This document shows, piece after piece, positions 5,782 through 12,861 of a stretch of 19,791 nt of DNA. Origin of the DNA: CAIXZV01 sp037446495 (GTDB lineage Bacteria; Chloroflexota; Limnocylindria; Limnocylindrales; CSP1-4); NCBI GenBank assembly GCA_037446495.1, contig JBBIIL010000053.1:1-19791 (forward strand), written 5' to 3'. The notes under the pieces were generated by a model. The model was not told the origin of the DNA. It saw only the letters and a list, made by a program, of their open reading frames with translations, and ran no database searches. The stretch's first letter is position 1; each line of letters starts with the position of its first letter. The position numbers and the translations under genes are program-made.

Positions 5782-5803
5782 GCCTCCGGTGTCAACCGGA
5801 GGC
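5782..5803 (+). promoter_or_regulatory. Hairpin just before the RBS of the small membrane protein
   Basis: GCCTCCGG (5782-5789) pairs perfectly with CCGGAGGC (5796-5803) around a TGTCAA loop. It lies six bases before the GAGGAG Shine-Dalgarno (5809-5814). It may be part of a structured leader. I compared it by eye with c-di-GMP and ydaO riboswitch cores and saw no match. Confidence 0.35.
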
Positions 5804-5829
5804 AAGCCGAGGAGTGATCCACATGACCG

Positions 5830-6306
5830 TTGGACCGGCTGTCTCAACCGCATGGAGGCCACCACCTCCACCTTCGCGATGCGCTCGTGGTTGTCGTCTT
5901 CGCCATCGGCATCGTCGTCGGGCTGGCCGCCGTGCCGGTCGTCGAGCGGATGACCAGCACCCAGACTGCGACCACGCCGATCACCGCGCCCCAGGCCGAG
6001 ACCACGACGAAGACCGACAGCTTCAACGTCTGGCTCGCCGCCCAGGGCATCACCGACCCGCAGTGGTACCAGAACCCCGCGCTGCGCGCGGTCGTCACCT
6101 CCCGCCTCGCCGCCGCGCAGGCGGGCGTGGCCACCCACAATATGTCCGACGCGGTGCGTGCCTACCTGCTGACCAAGGTGACAACAGGAGGCGAGCCGTA
6201 TCCGATCCAGAATCCGAGGCTGATCGATCCATCCACCCCCCACAGTCGCGCCTTCTCGTCGGGTGGGGCGCCTGACGGGAGCCCACCAATCGTGGTGACG
6301 CTGTAG
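5830..6306 (+). CDS. Small single-pass membrane protein, start or frame uncertain
   Basis: A 158-aa frame from TTG 5830. It has one strong hydrophobic helix (ALVVVVFAIGIVVGLAAVPVV, about residues 18-38) followed by a Thr-rich stretch and a soluble part (SFNVWLAAQGITDPQWYQNPALRAVVTSRLAAA...). The order suggests an N-terminal anchor with an extracytoplasmic domain, but I do not recognise the domain. The start is odd. The only strong Shine-Dalgarno (GAGGAG, 5809-5814) is perfectly placed for an ATG at 5823, which is in a different frame that is clearly non-coding downstream. TTG 5830 is 15 bases from that site, and GTG 5887 has none. Either the TTG is used or a one-base change has displaced the start. 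It is followed by a strong terminator. Confidence 0.6.
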   Translation: MDRLSQPHGGHHLHLRDALVVVVFAIGIVVGLAAVPVVERMTSTQTATTPITAPQAETTTKTDSFNVWLAAQGITDPQWYQNPALRAVVTSRLAAAQAGVATHNMSDAVRAYLLTKVTTGGEPYPIQNPRLIDPSTPHSRAFSSGGAPDGSPPIVVTL

Positions 6307-6362
6307 TCGCGGCCCCCTCGGCGACGCGACCCGCCATCGCCCCTCATCGCCCGACGCGGCGC

Positions 6363-6394
6363 AGGTGTCCGGCCTCCACCGAGGCCGGACACCT
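6363..6394 (+). terminator. Strong terminator hairpin
   Basis: AGGTGTCCGGCCTC (6363-6376) pairs perfectly with GAGGCCGGACACCT (6381-6394) around a CACC loop, a 14-bp stem followed by CATTTC. It ends the unit containing the small membrane protein. The rest of 6307-6525 shows no gene. Confidence 0.8.
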
Positions 6395-6525
6395 CATTTC
6401 GCCCCGCAACGCCTGCACCTCCGCCCGGCACCGGCGTGCCAGGACGCCCCTCCCGCCGCCCCCGCTCGTGGCACCCTAGGTGTCGAGTCGGGCTCGACCC
6501 GGCGCTCAGTCTCCGGAGGTGCGCG

Positions 6526-7068
6526 GTGGAGATCCGCAAGGTCGTCGTTGCTGTGGAGGAGACGCTCGCCGCAGGCGGTCGCCGCATCGACGTCCCGACG
6601 CGCAAGGCGGTCGCCTCGGTGGTGATCGCCAACCCGTTCGCCGGCCGCTACGTCGAGGACGTGGCGCCGCTGGTGGACCTTGGCGCGGAGGTCGCGGCGG
6701 TCCTAGCCGAGCGGGCCATGGCGGCGCTCGGCCCCGACGCGGTCGTGACGGCCTACGGCAAGGGCGCGATCGTAGGCCTCGACGGCGAGCTCGAGCACGC
6801 CGCGGCGATCCTGCACCCGAAGTTCGGCGCGCCGGTGCGGGCGGCAGTGGGCGGTGGCCCGTCGATCATCCCCTCGACCAAGCTTGTCGGCGGGCCGGGG
6901 ACGCTGCTGGCGATGCCGATCGTCAACCGCGACGACATCTGGAGCTTCGACGAGATGGACGCGGCCACGGTGCAGATCCCCGACGCGCCACGGGCCGACG
7001 AGATCGTGGTGAGCCTGGTCCTGGCCGTCGGTGGACGACCGGGCGCACGGACGAGGAAGGCGAGCTGA
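6526..7068 (+). CDS. AA_synth-family protein (PF06684, formerly DUF1185)
   Basis: A 180-aa cytoplasmic protein that I match to the 'amino acid synthesis' family by its near-signature segments: MEIRKVVVAVEET at the start, VIANPFAGRYVEDVAPLVDLG, AYGKGAIVGLDGELEHAAAI, LHPKFGAPVRAAVGGG, and PDAPRADEIVVSLVLAVGGR at the end. Family members have solved structures, but no biochemical function that I can state with confidence. They often sit among catabolic or oxygenase genes. GTG 6526 has GGAGG at 6515-6519, six bases upstream. The stop overlaps the next ATG (TGATG), so it is translationally coupled to the EthD gene. Length is normal for the family. Confidence 0.85.
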   Translation: MEIRKVVVAVEETLAAGGRRIDVPTRKAVASVVIANPFAGRYVEDVAPLVDLGAEVAAVLAERAMAALGPDAVVTAYGKGAIVGLDGELEHAAAILHPKFGAPVRAAVGGGPSIIPSTKLVGGPGTLLAMPIVNRDDIWSFDEMDAATVQIPDAPRADEIVVSLVLAVGGRPGARTRKAS

Positions 7069-7373
7069 TGTTCAAGGCGATCATCCTGCTGGTCCGCAAG
7101 GACGGCATGACCAAGGCGCAGTTCCGCGACTGGATGCTCGTGGGCCACTCGCCCCTGGCGAAGCAGCTGCCGGGCGTGCGCAAGCTCACGTTCAACGTGG
7201 TCGAGAACGAGGACGTGGAGTACGACGGCGTGTCCGAGCTCTGGTTCGACAGCCGCGAGGCGTTCGACGCCGCGTACGCCACCGAGATCGGCAAGGCTGT
7301 CGCGGGCGACTCGCTCGCCAACGTGAAGGCGCGGATCCGGCTCTTCGTGGACGAGCAGCCGCAGATCGGCTAG
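7068..7373 (+). CDS. EthD-domain (dimeric alpha-beta barrel) protein
   Basis: A 101-aa protein with the ferredoxin-like alpha-beta pattern of EthD (PF07110). It runs MFKAIILLVRKDGMTKAQFR (strand, then helix), WMLVGHSPLAKQLPGVRKLTFNVV with the conserved HSPLAKQLPG segment, then ELWFDSREAFDAAYAT and a final RIRLFVDEQ strand. EthD proteins accompany oxidative degradation systems, such as the ether-degrading P450 cluster they were named for, and some relatives act on quinones or polyketides. The ATG overlaps the stop of the AA_synth gene (TGATG), implying matched production. The shared substrate is unknown; no oxygenase is visible in the window. Confidence 0.85.
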   Translation: MFKAIILLVRKDGMTKAQFRDWMLVGHSPLAKQLPGVRKLTFNVVENEDVEYDGVSELWFDSREAFDAAYATEIGKAVAGDSLANVKARIRLFVDEQPQIG

Positions 7374-7525
7374 GCGGTCGTTGCGGGCGCGATCGCGATC
7401 GCCGCCGCGACGACGCGCGCCAGCGACCTGCAGGGTCGGCGCCCGCGCGCACCGGCCCATCGTCGGCAGCGCGGCGGGACCATCGCGCAGTCGATTCCGG
7501 CGCCCGCGGCGGCGATGATCCGATC

Positions 7526-9250
7526 ATGGCTCATCGCCCGATCACTTCCCTCGCCCTCGTCCTGGGCCTGCTGCCGGCGCTGGTCGGCGTCGCCACCGTG
7601 GCGCCCGCAGCCGTCCGCGCGACGGCCGTGCTGCCGACCCCGCCCGCCGCCTGGCCGTTCTCGACGGTCCAGGTCGGGTTCGCGGATTCGCCCGGCGGGG
7701 CGTCCGCGCTGGCGGGCACCGGCATGAAGATGCGCTACCAGTACCTCGCGGGCGGCGTGAACACCGGCAGCGGCTGGGCGACCTGGAACGCGGGCGGCGC
7801 CTTCGTGACCATGTACGTGGCCGAATCCGTGGCGGCTGGCGTCCTGCCGGTGTTCCCGTATTACATGCTCCTGCAGAGCAGCCCGGCCACCGGGTCGGAC
7901 GAGGCGGCCAAGGACCTCTCGAACCTCTCGAACGTCAGCACGATGGCCGCGTACTGGGCGGACGTGACGCTCTTCTTCCAGAAGGCCGCGGCGGGCGCGT
8001 CGGGCCACCCCGTGGTGCTCCACGTCGAGCCCGACCTGTGGGGCTACATCGAGCAGGCGGCGACCCACAACGCGGGCGCGGATGTCGCGGCGGCTGTCGC
8101 CTCCACCGGGAACGCGGATCTTGCCGGGCTGCCCAACACGGCGGCAGGCTTCGCGCAGGCGTTCGTGCGGCTGCGCGACAGGCACGCGCCCAACGTGCTG
8201 CTCGCCTGGCACCTGTCGGACTGGGGGACGATGATCGACCTCCACGCCAGCCAGACGACCGACGCCAAGACGGACACGCTCGCCGCCAAGGCGGCCGCCT
8301 TCTACACGAGCCTCGGCGCGGCTTTCGACCTCTCGTTCACCGACCTCTCCGACCGCGACAGCGGGTTCTACCAGCACTACGTCGGCGACGGCGGGGCATC
8401 CTGGTGGAACCCGACCGATTTCCCCCGGTACGCCCGGTTCATCGCCGGGTTCACCGCCGCAACCGGCAAGCGCGTGGTGGTCTGGCAGATCCCGATGGGC
8501 AACACCGTGATGCGGGCCACGAACAACACCTGGGGCCACTACGCGGACAACCGGCCGGAGTACTTCCTCAACGACGTCTCGGACGGGCACCTGGCCCTGT
8601 GGCGCGACGCCGGGGTGATCGGGCTCCTGTTCGGCGGGGGCGCTGGCGGCACGACGTGCGCCTGCGACGCGATGGGTGACGGCATCACCGACCCGGTGGC
8701 CTCGGGCACGCACACGCGGGCCTCGCTGAGCGCGGACGACGACGGCGGCTACCTGCGCGACCGCGTCGGCGCGTACTACGCGGGCGCCGGGCTCGCGCTC
8801 GCCGGTGGCGCTCCCGTGCCCACCCCGACCTCGACCCCGGTGGCGACGCCCATCCCGACCCTGACGCCAACCCCGACCCCGACCCCGACGGCCACGCCCA
8901 CCCCGACGCCCCGACCCGCCGTCGTCTGGACCACCCGGGCGGTCGCGAGCCGGACCGTGGTGCCCAGCCGGCACAGCGTGACGGTCACCGCCACCATCCG
9001 GTCGTCGGCCAGCGTGCGAGCGCTGGTGGACCTCGAGATCGCCGCGCCCAACGGCCGCAAGGTCGCCCAGCGGTTCTGGTCACCGGTCGCGTTCACGCGC
9101 GGCGTGACCCGCACGTTCCGCTGGACTTGGTACGTCTCGAGCACGCGTCCGCTTGGCACGTACACCGTGCGGATCGGGATCTTCGCGCCCGCCTGGGCCG
9201 CGCTCGAGAAGTGGAACGGCAGGGCGGCGGTCTTCCGCGTGGTCCGGTGA
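7526..9250 (+). CDS. Secreted glycosidase-like TIM-barrel protein with Pro/Thr linker and C-terminal beta domain
   Basis: A 574-aa protein. MAHRPITSLALVLGLLPALVGVATVAPAAVRA looks like a Sec signal. Residues about 50-425 look like a glycoside-hydrolase-type barrel: MKMRYQYLAGGVNTGSGWAT, then VVLHVEPDLWGYI with Glu168 as candidate acid, LLAWHLSDWGT (228-234), and KRVVVWQIPMGN. I cannot name a GH family; the EPD motif is loosely GH6-like. A Pro/Thr linker follows (about 432-467). The final ~105 residues form an Ig-like beta domain (ALVDLEIAAPNGRKV, GTYTVRIGIFAPAW) common at the ends of secreted carbohydrate-active proteins. ATG 7526 lacks a strong RBS. The role is probably extracellular polysaccharide processing or binding, which is an inference. 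Confidence 0.65.
   Translation: MAHRPITSLALVLGLLPALVGVATVAPAAVRATAVLPTPPAAWPFSTVQVGFADSPGGASALAGTGMKMRYQYLAGGVNTGSGWATWNAGGAFVTMYVAESVAAGVLPVFPYYMLLQSSPATGSDEAAKDLSNLSNVSTMAAYWADVTLFFQKAAAGASGHPVVLHVEPDLWGYIEQAATHNAGADVAAAVASTGNADLAGLPNTAAGFAQAFVRLRDRHAPNVLLAWHLSDWGTMIDLHASQTTDAKTDTLAAKAAAFYTSLGAAFDLSFTDLSDRDSGFYQHYVGDGGASWWNPTDFPRYARFIAGFTAATGKRVVVWQIPMGNTVMRATNNTWGHYADNRPEYFLNDVSDGHLALWRDAGVIGLLFGGGAGGTTCACDAMGDGITDPVASGTHTRASLSADDDGGYLRDRVGAYYAGAGLALAGGAPVPTPTSTPVATPIPTLTPTPTPTPTATPTPTPRPAVVWTTRAVASRTVVPSRHSVTVTATIRSSASVRALVDLEIAAPNGRKVAQRFWSPVAFTRGVTRTFRWTWYVSSTRPLGTYTVRIGIFAPAWAALEKWNGRAAVFRVVR
8816..8929 (+). repeat. Pro/Thr linker-coding low-complexity repeat
   Basis: Tandem CCGACC/CCCACC-type hexamers encode the alternating Pro-Thr linker between the catalytic-like and C-terminal domains of the secreted protein. 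Typical of interdomain linkers; prone to length variation by slippage. Confidence 0.85.
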
Positions 9251-9261
9251 GGGCCTAGCCC

Positions 9262-10347
9262 CTACGCTCGGCCCGCCCATCGGCGGCCGTCCGCCACCAC
9301 CTCGCTGCCCGTCGCGGCCGCCTCGGCCATGCGCAGGCCCAGCTCGTGTTCCCACGCCGCCTCGGCCAGCGAGCACCGTGACGGCCCGCCGGCCACGTGC
9401 TCGGCCATGGCGAGCAGACAGCCGGCCACCGCGATCTCGTCGTCCGAGAGGCGCGCTGGCGCGGTCGGGTTGCGGTAGACCCAGCGCCCGCCCAGCGTGT
9501 ACCCGGCGTGGTGGTGCCCCTCGAGGTTCCCGTCCTGGCCGGCGTCGCGCCGCTCGAGGGTCTCGGCGACGGGCGTCCGGGCGTCGAGCAGGCGGCGGAC
9601 CACCGCCCCGTTGATCTCGCCGCGCTCGCCCCGGACGAGCACCCGCGGGGAGCGGATCCAGGAGAAGTACTGGTCGCCGGTGAAGTCGTAGACGCCGAGT
9701 CGGCCGTCGGCCTCGAGCCAGGCGAGCGTCTGGTCGGAGGTGCCCTGGCGCTCGGTCGAGGGCGGCCCGGCTCGGTCCGGCCCGGCGACGATGGGCGAGC
9801 TGAACGTCCGCGCCCGGATCCGGACCGGCTCGAAACCGATGCCCAGATACCGGCGGAGCAGGTCGAGGCCGTGGTAGTCGTGCGCCGACGAGACCTGTGC
9901 TTCGGACACCGTGCCGAGATCGCCGGACGCGACGACCGCGAGCCGAGCGGCGTGGAGCGGCTGGAGGTGGTACTGCTCGGCGACCTCGATCGGGACCGGT
10001 GGCGCGACGGCGAGGTCCACGATGGCGTTGAGGCCGGTCAGGTCCGGCGCCGGCGGCGTCTCGGCGAGGACCGGCACGCCGCGCTCGGCGAGCTCGCGGA
10101 TCAGCACGGGCGTGACGGGCCACGGCACGGCTGTGACGACGAACCGGGGACGATCGGCGAGCAGGCGGTCCAGGCTGCCGTGGACCGGGACGGATCCGAG
10201 GTCGGGGGCACCTGCCGCCCGGATCGGGTCGTGCCCGAGCACACCCGTCACGCGAAGGCGCTCGGGCATCGCTGCGGCTGTGCGCAGGAAGAACGCGGCT
10301 CGCCAGCCGGAACCGGCGATGGCGAAGGGGATCGGCGAATCGGTCAC
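9262..10347 (-). CDS. Gfo/Idh/MocA-type NAD(P)-dependent oxidoreductase with atypical ETP motif
   Basis: A 361-aa protein. The N-terminal Rossmann start is IPFAIAGSGWRAAFFLRTAAAMP (Gly12, Gly14). VVTAVPW and VPVLAETPPAPDLT occupy the position of the usual EKP motif, with Thr97 in place of the Lys. The C-terminal part has EQYHLQPLHAAR and YDFTGDQYFSWIRSPRVLVRGERG, typical of the family's substrate-binding sheet. Sugar or cyclitol oxidation is the usual role, but with Lys missing the chemistry is uncertain. GTG 10347 is chosen: TATCGT (complement of 10354-10359) lies six bases upstream, suggesting a leaderless start; GTG 10374 is possible. It is convergent with the secreted glycosidase-like gene, with 11 bp between stops, so the two may share a sugar theme. 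Confidence 0.85.
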   Translation of the reverse strand: MTDSPIPFAIAGSGWRAAFFLRTAAAMPERLRVTGVLGHDPIRAAGAPDLGSVPVHGSLDRLLADRPRFVVTAVPWPVTPVLIRELAERGVPVLAETPPAPDLTGLNAIVDLAVAPPVPIEVAEQYHLQPLHAARLAVVASGDLGTVSEAQVSSAHDYHGLDLLRRYLGIGFEPVRIRARTFSSPIVAGPDRAGPPSTERQGTSDQTLAWLEADGRLGVYDFTGDQYFSWIRSPRVLVRGERGEINGAVVRRLLDARTPVAETLERRDAGQDGNLEGHHHAGYTLGGRWVYRNPTAPARLSDDEIAVAGCLLAMAEHVAGGPSRCSLAEAAWEHELGLRMAEAAATGSEVVADGRRWAGRA

Positions 10348-10388
10348 CGGGCCACGATACGCCGCCGCGCCCACGCCGGCCCCCGAGC

Positions 10389-10412
10389 CGTCACGCTGTC
10401 GCGACCGTGACG
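10389..10412 (-). terminator. Possible terminator of the lipid-kinase/Vps62-like operon
   Basis: CGTCACG (10389-10395) pairs with CGTGACG (10406-10412) around a ten-base loop. It lies in the 129-bp gap between the stop of the Vps62-like gene and the start of the oxidoreductase gene, both on the minus strand. No T tail. Confidence 0.35.
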
Positions 10413-10476
10413 CCTGAAGCGATGCCCTGTCCCGCCTGCAGGGTCACCACGGTCGAGCTCGCGGACCCGCAGCCGC

Positions 10477-12333
10477 CTATGAGCGGTTGAACAGCTCCCG
10501 GACGTTGTCGAGCAGGATCAGGATGCCCAGACTCGCGAGCCCGGCGAGGACCAGCTCCCGCGCCCAGGCGGACGCCAGCAGCACGGCCGACACGGAGGCC
10601 AGCGCCACCGTGACCCGGAGCAGGAGCAGCTCGAATTGGCGCTGGGCGAACGACTCGATCGCGAGGTAGCCCAGGATCAGCAGCGCAAGTGCGCCGCCCC
10701 ACGGCAGCAGGTGGAACCACAGGATCGAGGCCAGGGCGATCACGAGGACGCCGACCGACAGGGCGGCCCACGTCTCGGCGAACACCCGGCGCCGGGTGGT
10801 GTCAGGCGGCTCCGGCGTGGCGGCGTGCGACAGGTGGCCGCGCGGGTCGCCGCGCCAGCCCGCGTCCCACCGCTCCAGCCAGCCTTCCGCTGCGGTGACC
10901 GCGGCGTGGAGCTCGCCGGTGGCCGTCCGCAGGCCGGCCAGGCTCGCCTCTCCCTCCGCCAGCTCGGCTGACCGCCGGGCGTGGAACGCCTCGAGGCCCG
11001 AGACGGACTCGACCGCCGCCGCCTCGGCCTGGAGTGGAGGCAGCTTGGTCGCCAGCGTGTCGGCCTCGTTCCGGGTGCTCGTCTCCTCGCCGCGGAGCGT
11101 CTCGATCCGCTGGACCATGAGCCCGCGCAGCCGTGACGGCGTGGGCACCGCGGCAAGCCCCACGAACGAGAGCGGGTCGTTCCACGCCTGGCGGATCGAG
11201 CCGGTCCGCGTGTACTTCGGCCCGGCGGGGGCCCGCTCGCCGGCCATGCGGTCCCGGGTGTCGAGACCCCACAGGCCCCGGTAGAGGTGGACCCAGCCGT
11301 CGTCGTCGGAGATCTGGATGGGGCTCCACTCCACCTGCTGACCCGGTCCCACCGAGAGCCCGTCCCCGCGGGCGTAGTCCACGAACGGCACCGAGACCGC
11401 GCGCTTGAGCGAAGCGAAGAGGTCACCCGGGTCGGGCTGGTTGAGCGTGTCCCGCCAGAAGGTCCGGATCCAGCCCAGGATGCCGTCGGCGAGGCGCTCG
11501 CCCGGCAGGGGCAGCCGCATGATGTACTCGCCGCGCTCCATGTACGTCGCGTGCGAGCCGGCGCCCGGATAGACCACGACGTGCTCGCCCTGGCGCTCCA
11601 GCCGCTCGTCGTCCCAGCGACGGCGCAGGTCGCCGCCCTTCTCCTCGTGCGCGGCCGCGGCAAACCAGACGGGCTCCACACTGCCGTCAGGCCGCTCCTC
11701 GCAGATGACGAACGCCTGCTCCCAGTCCGCCTCGTGGTCATTGGCGCCCGAGAACGTCGAGCGCCAGTCGTTCATGGCATAGAAGAACAGGTACTGGAGC
11801 ACGACCCAGCCGTCCTGCCGAATGACTCGCCCGTGGTATGAGACCCGCGCATCGCCCGCGCGCATCGCCTCGTACTTGATCGAGGCTGCGGCCGCGGTGC
11901 CGCCCGGGACGCGTCCGCGGACCAGCAGCGAGAGCACGAGGCCAGCGTCGAGCAGGCGGGCCGGCAGGCCGACACGAGCGAGGCGCCCCGGCGCATGGAA
12001 CGATGGGCGGCCTGGCCGCTGGCGCCAGCGCGCGAGTTCCAGCGGGTTGAGCGGGTGCTGGACGAACCGCAGGAACTGGACCTCGCCAGGGGCCGCGTCC
12101 CCGGCGGCGGCGAGGCCCTCGAGCGTCAGGCCGCCAGCCGGCACCAGCACGTGCCGGTCGCGCGTGGACCTGCCCGCCAGCAGGTCGCACCGCCCGACGT
12201 AGCCGGCCACGGGCGATGGGAAGAACAGCTCTCCCTCGGTGAACCGCAGCACGGGCTCGAAGCGGCGGAGGAGCTCGAGATCAGCCGGCGAGCGCTGTCC
12301 TGCGGTGCCCGCCATCGGCGCCGCCTGCGTCAT
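10477..12333 (-). CDS. Vps62-like protein with coiled coil and C-terminal membrane helices
   Basis: A 618-aa protein. Residues ~25-270 resemble the Vps62/DUF946 type: FEPVLRFTEGELFFPSPV, WVVLQYLFFYAMNDWRSTF, HEADWE (200-205), AAAAHEEKGG and GSHATY (259-264). These His/Asp/Glu-rich conserved clusters are typical of that fold. A middle segment, RIETLRGEETSTRNEADTLA onward, is probably coiled coil. The last ~110 residues hold about four membrane helices (VGVLVIALASILWF, GALALLILGYLAI, VALASVSAVLLASAW, ELVLAGLASLGILILL). There is no signal peptide, so the large N-terminal part is probably cytoplasmic. ATG 12333 overlaps the TGA of the upstream membrane-protein gene. Function unknown; the Vps62 name comes from a yeast sorting protein and does not imply the same role in bacteria. 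Confidence 0.6.
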   Translation of the reverse strand: MTQAAPMAGTAGQRSPADLELLRRFEPVLRFTEGELFFPSPVAGYVGRCDLLAGRSTRDRHVLVPAGGLTLEGLAAAGDAAPGEVQFLRFVQHPLNPLELARWRQRPGRPSFHAPGRLARVGLPARLLDAGLVLSLLVRGRVPGGTAAAASIKYEAMRAGDARVSYHGRVIRQDGWVVLQYLFFYAMNDWRSTFSGANDHEADWEQAFVICEERPDGSVEPVWFAAAAHEEKGGDLRRRWDDERLERQGEHVVVYPGAGSHATYMERGEYIMRLPLPGERLADGILGWIRTFWRDTLNQPDPGDLFASLKRAVSVPFVDYARGDGLSVGPGQQVEWSPIQISDDDGWVHLYRGLWGLDTRDRMAGERAPAGPKYTRTGSIRQAWNDPLSFVGLAAVPTPSRLRGLMVQRIETLRGEETSTRNEADTLATKLPPLQAEAAAVESVSGLEAFHARRSAELAEGEASLAGLRTATGELHAAVTAAEGWLERWDAGWRGDPRGHLSHAATPEPPDTTRRRVFAETWAALSVGVLVIALASILWFHLLPWGGALALLILGYLAIESFAQRQFELLLLRVTVALASVSAVLLASAWARELVLAGLASLGILILLDNVRELFNRS

Positions 12334-12803
12334 GACTCCACTCCCGGCACGAGGGGCTCGGTGGAGACGCCGACAGCTGCGCGCACGTCGGCCTGGTTCA
12401 GGTAGAACACCGTCGCGATGTTGAGCGCCATCCACACGTACGTCACGTTGTTGCTCAGGAACCCCACGATGTCCAACGCCACGAACAGCCCGGTCAGCAC
12501 CATCGCGAGCAGCCAGCCGTCGCGGCGGAGGAGCACCAGGCCAACCGCCGACGCCACCAGCAGGACGGCGAGGGCTCCCATGACCACGTCGGAGAGGGTC
12601 AGCGCCGCGACGAACTTGGCGAGCTCCGGGCTGACCTGGAGCGCGCCCCTGATCGGGTTGTCTGCCGCGAGGTTGATGCCCAGGACTACGGCGAGCAGCA
12701 CCCCGGCCTTGAGAAGCAGCAGCGACGCCAGCACGAGCAGCCCGAACGGGCGGCGCTCCGGACCCGCGTCGGAGTGTGCGTGGGTGGAGGCAGGTGCGGT
12801 CAT
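12330..12803 (-). CDS. Four-helix integral membrane protein
   Basis: A 157-aa protein. After a short polar, His-containing N-terminus it has about four membrane helices: FGLLVLASLLLLKAGVLLAVVLGI, TLSDVVMGALAVLLVASAVGLVLL, WLLAMVLTGLFVALDIVGFL and VTYVWMALNIATVFYL. The acidic C-terminus is probably cytoplasmic. No catalytic motif is seen. It lies 58 bp after the lipid kinase, and its stop overlaps the start of the Vps62-like gene (ATGA), so it is probably produced with it and may be its membrane partner. This resembles DUF-type small membrane proteins; I do not recognise a named family. Confidence 0.75.
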   Translation of the reverse strand: MTAPASTHAHSDAGPERRPFGLLVLASLLLLKAGVLLAVVLGINLAADNPIRGALQVSPELAKFVAALTLSDVVMGALAVLLVASAVGLVLLRRDGWLLAMVLTGLFVALDIVGFLSNNVTYVWMALNIATVFYLNQADVRAAVGVSTEPLVPGVES

Positions 12804-12861
12804 GGCTGCGATGGTCGCCTACTCGGGCTTGGCGTGCACGGCGGCTGCGCGCGCCTCCGGC

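Noticed and set aside
5690..5822. c-di-GMP (GEMM) or c-di-AMP (ydaO) riboswitch before the small membrane protein
   Set aside because: A neat hairpin is present, but the conserved joining sequences of those families are absent.
7388..7412. GCGATCGC-like overlapping palindromes (HIP1-like)
   Set aside because: A single local cluster in GC-rich intergenic DNA; no cyanobacterial context and no further copies noted.
8816..8929. Tandem repeats as a CRISPR or minisatellite
   Set aside because: In-frame hexamers code a Pro/Thr linker; there are no spacers.
7370..8974. 534-codon minus-strand frame opposite the secreted protein
   Set aside because: Val/Arg/Gly-rich shadow; the plus strand has a signal peptide, barrel and linker.
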